The notes below the pieces were generated by a model. That model was not told the DNA's origin. It saw only the letters and a list, made by a program, of their open reading frames with translations, and ran no database searches. Position numbers and translations under genes: made by a program. Positions 1-5,375 of a stretch of DNA of 6,223 nt are shown piece after piece. Numbering within the stretch: the stretch's first letter is position 1; the number at the start of each line of letters is the position of its first letter. This stretch comes from Chitinophagaceae bacterium (GTDB lineage: Bacteria; Bacteroidota; Bacteroidia; Chitinophagales; Chitinophagaceae), in contig CANCKV010000212.1 in the NCBI GenBank assembly GCA_947378615.1, positions 1 through 6,223 on the forward strand. The letters are read 5' to 3'.

Positions 1-456
1 ACAAAACTCATCTTCCTTTCAGGACATTCTGCTGGAGGATACCTCAATTTGATGGTAACACTCGATAAAAGTTATTTAGCCAAATATGAAATTGATGCAA
101 ATAATATTGCCGCAATTATTCCTTTTAGTGGGCAAGCAATTACTCACTTCACTGTTCGCAAGGAAATGGGTATTTCGAGAACACAGCCTATCATTGATAA
201 ATACGCTCCACTTTATTTTGTAAGAGCAGATGCACCTCCAATGTTTTTGATTACAGGTGATAGGGAACAGGAGTTATTAGGACGTTACGAAGAGAATGCC
301 TACTTGTGGCGTATGATGAAATTGGTTGGACACACTCGAACTAAAATCGTTGAAATTCCTGGTTATAATCATGGAGGTATGGCAAAGCCTGCTTATCCTC
401 TGTTATTAAAAGAAGTGGAAGATATGACCAAAGAAATAATGGATAAAAAGAAATAG
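1..456 (+). CDS. Alpha/beta-hydrolase esterase, C-terminal part (5'-truncated by window edge)
   Basis: The reading frame is open from base 1, so the start lies outside the window; 151 residues and a TAG stop are visible. The first residues contain the nucleophile elbow G-H-S-A-G-G, with the candidate catalytic Ser at visible residue 10. The likely acid is the Asp of ITGDRE (residue 87) and the likely catalytic His is in GYNHGGM (residue 124). Ser-Asp-His in this order and spacing is the alpha/beta-hydrolase triad. The G-D-R-E and G-R-Y-E-E-N segments resemble the esterase/lipase group often found in Bacteroidota glycan loci (Abhydrolase_3 / BD-FAE-like). The probable role is removing acyl esters (acetyl or feruloyl type) from a polysaccharide or oligosaccharide; the substrate is inferred only from context. 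Roughly half of a typical 270-300 aa enzyme is missing, so a signal peptide cannot be assessed. The next gene begins 7 nt after the stop, which suggests an operon. An internal ATG at base 49 lies after the catalytic Ser and is not a credible start. Confidence 0.87.
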   Translation, partial: TKLIFLSGHSAGGYLNLMVTLDKSYLAKYEIDANNIAAIIPFSGQAITHFTVRKEMGISRTQPIIDKYAPLYFVRADAPPMFLITGDREQELLGRYEENAYLWRMMKLVGHTRTKIVEIPGYNHGGMAKPAYPLLLKEVEDMTKEIMDKKK

Positions 457-463
457 AAACGAA

Positions 464-2728
464 ATGAGAATAAAAGTTACTACTCTCTTATTGTTTTTAA
501 GTTTTTGGACGATGAATCATATCATTGCCCAAACTACATCTTTGATTGCTTATGATACTACCGGAAAGCTTGCCTATACAAAAGACTCTAAAGGTAATCA
601 ACTGCCCGACTTTAGTTATGTAGGCTATAAAAACAGTGAAGTCACCATTCCTACAGTTGCTGTTGTAAAAACTGTCTATCCTGTGGCAGGAGATAATTTA
701 GCAAATATTCAAAATGCGATTAATCAAGTAGCTGCGATGCCTGTGGGTAGTGATGGTTTTAGGGGGGCAATCTTATTCAAGAAAGGACTATATCAAGTGT
801 CTGATACTATTCAAATTAAAACAAGTGGAATAGTACTTAGAGGGGAGGGTACCGATACTATAAATGGTACTCGTTTCTTGGCTACTACTCTCTCTCAATA
901 TACTTTATTTAATTTTCAGGGAAAAACAGGAATCGCTGCCACAGGAACTAAGCGAGCTACTTTAGACCCATATATTCCTTATGGAACCAATAAATTGACA
1001 GTAACGAGTGCAAGTAGCACCTTTAAGGTGGGTGATTCTATTTTAGTAGAACGGTTACCTGATTCAAATTGGATTAATTTACTAACAATGGCTCAATGGG
1101 GATGGGTTCCTACTGCCTATAATGTCTATTTTCAAAGAAAGATAACAGCAATTAGTGGTACATCTGTTACTGTAGATGCTCCGTTTGTAGATAATATTGA
1201 TACAAACTATGCAGTAGGTTCTGTGATGAAATATAAATCTCCTTCCTTACAAAATTGTGGTATTGAGAATATGGCATTGCTTTCTGCCTACACTTCCGAT
1301 ACTGCAGAAAATCATGGTTGGGATGCCATCGAAATTGATAATGCCATTAATTGTTGGGTGCGTAAAGTGGAGGTATATTATTTTGGTTATTCTGCAGTCA
1401 CTATGCATGCTAATTCCTGTTGGATTACAGTTGACAGTTGTAAAATGATTGATGCTAAATCTCAAATTACTGGAGAGAGAAGATATTCTTTTCAAATTGA
1501 TGGTCAGCATTCCTTAGTCAAGAATTGTTGGACTCGCAATGGACGACACGATTATGTAAATGGTGGAAGGGTAGCAGGTCCAAATGTGTTTTATAATAGT
1601 ACTGCCACTAAGCAACAAAATGATATTGGACCTCACATGCGTTGGTCAACTGGAATTTTATTCGATAACATTACGAGTAATGGTAATCAGAATGTACAAA
1701 ATAGGGAAAGCTTTGGTACAGGACACGGATGGTCTGGCGGACAGGTTATGTTTTGGAATTGTAAAGCCGGTTCAATCATTATTCAAGACCCTGAAGGAGA
1801 TGAAACAAATTGGGCGATTGGTTGTACTTCTCCAAATATTACTAATGTAGGAAGTTTGACTACTGAACCTTATGGTGTGGTTGAGTCTAAAAACAAGCCG
1901 ATAACGGCTATTCCAAGTATATTTATGGCACAACTTAATCAACGATTGGCTGTTGGTAAAAAGAAGTCGCAAACAATTTATTTCGATTCCTTGCCTACTA
2001 AAAATGTAGGTGACTCCGATTTTATTCCTTCTTGTTCTGCAAATTCTGCTTTGCCAATTACGCTTACTAGCATGAATAAGTCGGTTGCTACAATTGTAAA
2101 TGGTAAAATTCATATTGTGGGTATTGGAACTGCAATCATCAATGCCTCTCAAACAGGTGATACTTCATTTGTTGCCGCCCCTGTTTGTGGTCAGTTATTA
2201 ACGGTTAATGCTGCTTTGCCTATTCATATTATGAATCTTAATGCCACCATTAAAACGAATACAGTATTAATAAATTGGTCTATTGCAAATAACGACGGCA
2301 TAAATAAATATGAGATTGAAAAGAGTAGAGATGGTATTCATTTCTCGTCAATAGGAATGGTAAATGCAATCTCACTAAATGATTACAGTTTTACGGATAA
2401 AAATTTGAGTTTTCCTGCTTATTACAGAATTAAAAGCTGTTCCCTTGATGGTCAGTCTTCTTATAGTTCTTTTGTTTTTGTATCGGAAAATACCAACTCT
2501 GTAATAAATATTTTCCCTAATCCTGTATATCAGCAATTGACAGTTTCTGGCTTGCAAGGAAAGAATGATTTACAAATAATAAATCAGTTGGGAGAAATAT
2601 TATTAACTGAAAAGGTAATGACAAATTCAACCAATTTAGATGTTTCAAATTTGAAGGCGGGTTTATATACACTATCAGTAGTTGATGAAACGAACAGGGT
2701 TACCCTGAAAAAATTTATTAAAAATTAA
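464..2728 (+). CDS. Secreted right-handed beta-helix (pectate-lyase-like) protein with Ig-like, FN3-like and T9SS sorting domains, copy 1
   Basis: A 754-aa protein. Residues 1-22 form a signal peptide (basic MRIK start, Leu/Phe-rich core, cleavage likely at IIA|Q). Residues about 45-480 are a beta-helix carbohydrate-active domain: a DNLANIQNAI helix-cap segment, FRGAILFKKGLY and GIVLRGEG as in pectate-lyase superfamily proteins, then Trp-rich strands. Charged or His segments that may form the active site are NHGWDAI (283-289), GRHDYV (360-365), GPHMRW (389-394) and GTGHGW (418-423). Residues about 502-582 form an Ig-like domain (QTIYFDSLPTK...GKIHIVGIGTAIINASQ). About 585-673 is FN3-like. Residues 680-754 are a T9SS type A sorting domain (INIFPNP, then LKAGLYTLSV and a KKFIKN tail). 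The probable role is an extracellular lyase or glycosidase on a uronic-acid polysaccharide; reaction and substrate are not established, and a binding role is possible. No strong Shine-Dalgarno is present, and the start is fixed by the signal peptide. It lies 7 nt after the esterase gene. Confidence 0.87.
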   Translation: MRIKVTTLLLFLSFWTMNHIIAQTTSLIAYDTTGKLAYTKDSKGNQLPDFSYVGYKNSEVTIPTVAVVKTVYPVAGDNLANIQNAINQVAAMPVGSDGFRGAILFKKGLYQVSDTIQIKTSGIVLRGEGTDTINGTRFLATTLSQYTLFNFQGKTGIAATGTKRATLDPYIPYGTNKLTVTSASSTFKVGDSILVERLPDSNWINLLTMAQWGWVPTAYNVYFQRKITAISGTSVTVDAPFVDNIDTNYAVGSVMKYKSPSLQNCGIENMALLSAYTSDTAENHGWDAIEIDNAINCWVRKVEVYYFGYSAVTMHANSCWITVDSCKMIDAKSQITGERRYSFQIDGQHSLVKNCWTRNGRHDYVNGGRVAGPNVFYNSTATKQQNDIGPHMRWSTGILFDNITSNGNQNVQNRESFGTGHGWSGGQVMFWNCKAGSIIIQDPEGDETNWAIGCTSPNITNVGSLTTEPYGVVESKNKPITAIPSIFMAQLNQRLAVGKKKSQTIYFDSLPTKNVGDSDFIPSCSANSALPITLTSMNKSVATIVNGKIHIVGIGTAIINASQTGDTSFVAAPVCGQLLTVNAALPIHIMNLNATIKTNTVLINWSIANNDGINKYEIEKSRDGIHFSSIGMVNAISLNDYSFTDKNLSFPAYYRIKSCSLDGQSSYSSFVFVSENTNSVINIFPNPVYQQLTVSGLQGKNDLQIINQLGEILLTEKVMTNSTNLDVSNLKAGLYTLSVVDETNRVTLKKFIKN

Positions 2729-4996
2729 ATGAATAGAATTTATAAAGTTGTCTTTTTACTTTTAAATGTCTTGGTCACAAGCTTGTCTTTTGGTCAGACT
2801 ACAACTTTTGTTTCTAAGGATACAAGCGGAAAATTAGTGTATTCTGCTGATGCCAAAGGCAATAGACTTCCCGATTTTAGTGGCGTAGGTTATATGAATA
2901 GCGAAGTGGCCATTCCAACAGTGGCAGTGGTAAAAACAGTTTATCCTGTTGCAGGTGATAACTTGTCAAATATTCAAAATGCCATCAACGAGGTAGCTGC
3001 AATGCCTTTAGGGAAAGACGGATTTAGGGGTGCCATCCTTTTTAAGGCAGGCTTATACAATATTAGTGATTCCATAAAGATTTCTGCAAGCGGTATTGTT
3101 TTGAGAGGGGAGGGGAAGGATACTACAAAAGGTACCCGTTTTCATGCCTACACTCTTACACAATATTCTTTAATTAATTTTATAGGTAAAAGTTCGACAT
3201 CTTCCACAGGTACTAAGCAAACAATTGCAGACCCGTATGTGCCAATAGGTGCAACGAGCGTTACACTTGTGAAGAACTCATTTAAGGTGGGAGATTCAAT
3301 CATGATTACAAGAACCCCTAATCAGGCTTGGATTAATTTGATTGGGATGGATTTGTGGGCATGGACACCCTCCACTTGTAATATCACTTATCTACGGAAA
3401 GTGACGGGTGTTAATGGTAATACGATTTCTTTCGATGCCCCGATGGTTGACGCAATTGATTCTGCCTATGCAACAGGTCAGGTTGTTAAATACAAGGCTA
3501 AATGGTCGTCTCAATCTGGCATCGAAAACATGAGCCTGACTTCTGCTTATAGTTCCGATACTGCGATGAATCACGGATGGGAGGCAATCAATTTCGATAA
3601 CTTTATCAATGGTTGGGTAAGAAATGTAGATGTCTATTATTTTGCTTATGCAGCCGTACATGTACTGTCGGGTGCTGCATGGATTACGGTGGATAGCAGT
3701 AAAATGATTGATGCCAAATGTAATAGATTGGCAGGCTTTTCCTATCATTACGAAGGAACAAGAAACCTGACTAAGAATTGTTGGACAAGAAACGGGATGC
3801 ATGATTATGTTACAGGTAGTAGGAATCCTGGCCCAAATGTTTTTTCAAATTGTACAGCAACTTTATCACAAATGAATATTGGCCCTCATCTAAAGTGGGC
3901 AACGGGATGTCTGTTCGATAACATTATTAGTGATGGTACGCAAGCCTTAGATAACAGGTCCGATGATGGGAATGGTGCAATGGGACAAGGATGGGGTGGT
4001 GCACAATTTGCCTTATGGAATTGTACAGCCAAGATTTTACTAGTTCAAGATATTCCTGGCGATGAGCGTAATTGGGCAATTGGGTGCAAATACACAAAAT
4101 CTATTACAAACGTTGGCAAAGCGAATGTGCAGGAGTCTATTGGGGATACCTCTTCAATTGGTCATCCGATTGTTGCTATTCCTAGTTTGTTCATCGCCCA
4201 ATTAAACGACAGATTGGGAACTCAAAAAAAGAAGTCTCAATCAATTAGTTTTGATACTCTTTCGGTAAAACATTTAGGTGATACTGATTTTATTCCTACT
4301 TGTATTTCAAATTCTAGCTTGCAAATTACTCTTACGAGTATGAATACCTCTGTTGCAACGATTGTTAACGGAAAAATTCATATTGTTGGTATTGGTACAG
4401 CAATCATCAATGCATCACAAATAGGTGATACCAATTATTTGGCTGCGCCCGTTTTTGGTCAGTTATTGACAGTTGCTGCACCTCTGCCAATAGGAATTAA
4501 GAATTTTAGTGCAACTATCAAATCTAAATCTGTTGTATTGAATTGGGATGTTGCCGATGCAATTGGAATAAATAATTATCAGATAGAGAGTAGTAAGGAT
4601 GCCATTAATTTTATTTCTATTGGAAAAGTAGAGTCAAGCAATATAGTTAACTATAATTTTAAGGATATCACTCCTTCTTTACCTGCCTATTATCGGATAA
4701 AGATGTTGGGCAACAGTGGAAATGTGACTTATAGTAATAGTCTTTTTATTGCCAATAAATCGACTGATGGAATTAGTATTTACCCTAATCCTGTTACTAA
4801 TAATTTGACTATTACAGGGTTGAACGGTCAATCAAATTTGAAGATTGTTAATAGTATCGGTCAAATGATGAGGCAGCAAAATACGAGTGCTAATGCTTTG
4901 AATTTAGATGTAAGTACTTTGAAAGAAGGCGTTTATATACTTTCAATCACTGATGATGCTGATAGGATTTCTATCAGGAAATTCATTAAGAAGTAA
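2729..4996 (+). CDS. Secreted right-handed beta-helix (pectate-lyase-like) protein with Ig-like, FN3-like and T9SS sorting domains, copy 2
   Basis: A 755-aa paralogue of the preceding protein, colinear over its whole length. The signal peptide is residues 1-22 (MNRIYKVVFLLL..., cleavage likely at SFG|Q). The beta-helix domain spans about 45-480, with the same DNLSNIQNAI, FRGAILFKAGLY and GIVLRGEG blocks. An Ig-like domain lies at about 503-583, an FN3-like domain at about 586-674, and a T9SS sorting domain at 682-755 (ISIYPNP ... LKEGVYILSI ... RKFIKK). Candidate active-surface segments differ from copy 1: NHGWEAI (281-287), GMHDYV (356-361), GPHLKW (385-390) and GQGW (419-422). Thus Arg361, Arg393 and His421 of copy 1 become Met357, Lys389 and Gln420 here. 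This suggests a changed specificity or a non-catalytic, binding version, but I cannot tell which. The ATG follows the upstream TAA with no gap and no visible Shine-Dalgarno, so translation may depend on coupling or re-initiation. The true start is supported by the intact signal peptide directly behind this ATG. Confidence 0.87.
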   Translation: MNRIYKVVFLLLNVLVTSLSFGQTTTFVSKDTSGKLVYSADAKGNRLPDFSGVGYMNSEVAIPTVAVVKTVYPVAGDNLSNIQNAINEVAAMPLGKDGFRGAILFKAGLYNISDSIKISASGIVLRGEGKDTTKGTRFHAYTLTQYSLINFIGKSSTSSTGTKQTIADPYVPIGATSVTLVKNSFKVGDSIMITRTPNQAWINLIGMDLWAWTPSTCNITYLRKVTGVNGNTISFDAPMVDAIDSAYATGQVVKYKAKWSSQSGIENMSLTSAYSSDTAMNHGWEAINFDNFINGWVRNVDVYYFAYAAVHVLSGAAWITVDSSKMIDAKCNRLAGFSYHYEGTRNLTKNCWTRNGMHDYVTGSRNPGPNVFSNCTATLSQMNIGPHLKWATGCLFDNIISDGTQALDNRSDDGNGAMGQGWGGAQFALWNCTAKILLVQDIPGDERNWAIGCKYTKSITNVGKANVQESIGDTSSIGHPIVAIPSLFIAQLNDRLGTQKKKSQSISFDTLSVKHLGDTDFIPTCISNSSLQITLTSMNTSVATIVNGKIHIVGIGTAIINASQIGDTNYLAAPVFGQLLTVAAPLPIGIKNFSATIKSKSVVLNWDVADAIGINNYQIESSKDAINFISIGKVESSNIVNYNFKDITPSLPAYYRIKMLGNSGNVTYSNSLFIANKSTDGISIYPNPVTNNLTITGLNGQSNLKIVNSIGQMMRQQNTSANALNLDVSTLKEGVYILSITDDADRISIRKFIKK

Positions 4997-5069
4997 GGTG
5001 GTTTTGTTATTTGTAAGTTCGATATGTTGTAGTTTTTTTCTTTTACTAACTAGTTTAAGTGACGAAATC

Positions 5070-5077
5070 TATGTTTG
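5070..5077 (+). promoter_or_regulatory. Possible Bacteroidota -7 promoter element (TATGTTTG)
   Basis: The eight bases match the Bacteroidota -7 consensus TAnnTTTG exactly. No clear TTTG/TTG -33 box lies 19-21 bases upstream, so this may be chance in AT-rich DNA. If real, transcription would start near 5084, the first base of the first hairpin, and the whole array would be a roughly 290-nt leader of the sulfatase mRNA. No better promoter match was seen between the array and the sulfatase start. Confidence 0.27.
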
Positions 5078-5083
5078 GATTTG

Positions 5084-5122
5084 CATAAATGGTCGTTTTT
5101 ACATCAAAAACGACCATTTATG
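5084..5122. repeat. Perfect 17-bp inverted repeat with 5-base loop (array unit 1)
   Basis: The left arm at 5084-5100 (cataaatggtcgttttt) is the exact reverse complement of the right arm at 5106-5122, with loop acatc. This is the longest and only perfect stem in the array and sits at its upstream edge, 88 bases after the second beta-helix gene. It could protect or define the 3' end of the upstream mRNA, but no T-tract follows, so an intrinsic terminator cannot be claimed. A competing pairing exists between tacatc at 5100-5105 and gatgta at 5122-5127. Confidence 0.93.
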
Positions 5123-5188
5123 ATGTATCAAAGGTCGTTTTACATCAAAGACGACCTTGGAAGTCGTATTAAAGGTCGTTTTTACATC

Positions 5189-5327
5189 AAAAATGACCTT
5201 GTATGTCTCATCCCAATACGTTTTTAGAACAAAAACGTTCTTGGATGGCTCATACCAATTCGTTATTACAACAAAAATGACCTTGGATGTCTCATCCCAA
5301 TTCGTTTTTAGAACAAAAACGTTCTTG
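5189..5327. repeat. 84-bp higher-order direct repeat within the hairpin array
   Basis: Bases 5189-5243 and 5273-5327 are 55-base direct copies that differ at two positions (5202 t versus 5286 g, and 5217 a-side linker t/t region, where 'aatacg' replaces 'aattcg'). The interval between copies is exactly 84, two basic units. Units 4 and 6 share an identical 25-base core (5219-5243 and 5303-5327). This indicates that the right part of the array grew by duplication of a two-unit block after the basic units had already diverged. Confidence 0.85.
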
Positions 5328-5364
5328 TAAAATTGAAAATTAACATATAAAAGAGTGTGTTATA

Positions 5365-5371
5365 AAAAGGA
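5365..5371 (+). promoter_or_regulatory. Modest ribosome binding site of the sulfatase gene
   Basis: The sequence aaaagga ends four bases before the ATG at 5376. It supports that ATG over the in-frame ATG three codons later (5385). It is the only start in the window with a purine-rich GGA-type signal; both beta-helix genes lack one. Confidence 0.5.
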
Positions 5372-5375
5372 TATA

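Larger units (their letters stand above)
5084..5332. repeat. Tandem array of six ~42-bp palindromic (hairpin) units
   Basis: Six diverged units recur with a core of the form cgTTTTTa-cat-cAAAAAcg. The 'cg' that opens each core falls at 5094, 5136, 5177, 5219, 5261 and 5303, giving spacings of 42, 41, 42, 42 and 42. Each core is an inverted repeat with a loop of about 5 bases (acatc, agaac or acaac), and the linkers share the pattern ttggatgtctcatcccaat. Unit 2 lacks one T, which explains the single 41. Stems are 17, 11, 12, 8, 8 (with one A/A mismatch) and 7 pairs long, counting G-U. In units 4-6 an outer ccaa/ttgg (caa/ttg in unit 6) pairing can extend the stem. The array is strictly intergenic. 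It is not a CRISPR, because linkers are similar rather than unique, and it does not carry the T-tract of a simple terminator. Its function is unknown to me. Confidence 0.9.
4997..5375. other. Gene-free interval between beta-helix pair and sulfatase gene
   Basis: I see no credible coding region in these 379 bases on either strand. The first part (to about 5083) is AT-rich, with a T-rich run at 5032-5044 not preceded by a convincing stem and an 8-bp palindrome aactagtt at 5048-5055. A TATGTTTG motif lies at 5070-5077. Bases 5084-5332 hold the tandem hairpin array described separately. The last 40 bases form an A-rich leader with a modest ribosome binding site for the sulfatase gene. No RNA gene or CRISPR structure is apparent. 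Confidence 0.8.

Noticed and set aside
1257..1448. Short + strand frames inside the first beta-helix gene (also 1584-1850)
   Set aside because: They are out-of-frame shadows of the 754-aa gene with no start signal or domain content of their own.
1247..1510. Reverse-strand open frame inside the first beta-helix gene, and similar ones at 1772-2152, 2375-2557 and 3392-3802
   Set aside because: They lie wholly inside a well-supported gene with signal peptide and recognised domains, and their translations show no recognisable motifs.
5019..5044. Terminator after the second beta-helix gene, based on the T-rich run at 5032-5044
   Set aside because: I found no convincing stem immediately before the T-rich run.
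5084..5122. Intrinsic transcription terminator
   Set aside because: The stem is strong and perfect, but no T-tract follows it on the + strand (the next bases are atgtatcaaagg). The T5 run lies inside the stem. A role at the mRNA 3' end is possible but not shown.
5084..5332. CRISPR array
   Set aside because: The period is regular, but the segments between cores are similar to each other rather than unique, the cores themselves are diverged, and no cas-like gene is present.
5084..5332. Insertion-sequence end or transposon remnant
   Set aside because: There is no transposase fragment, no target-site duplication, and the inverted repeats are short-loop hairpins repeated in tandem rather than a terminal pair.
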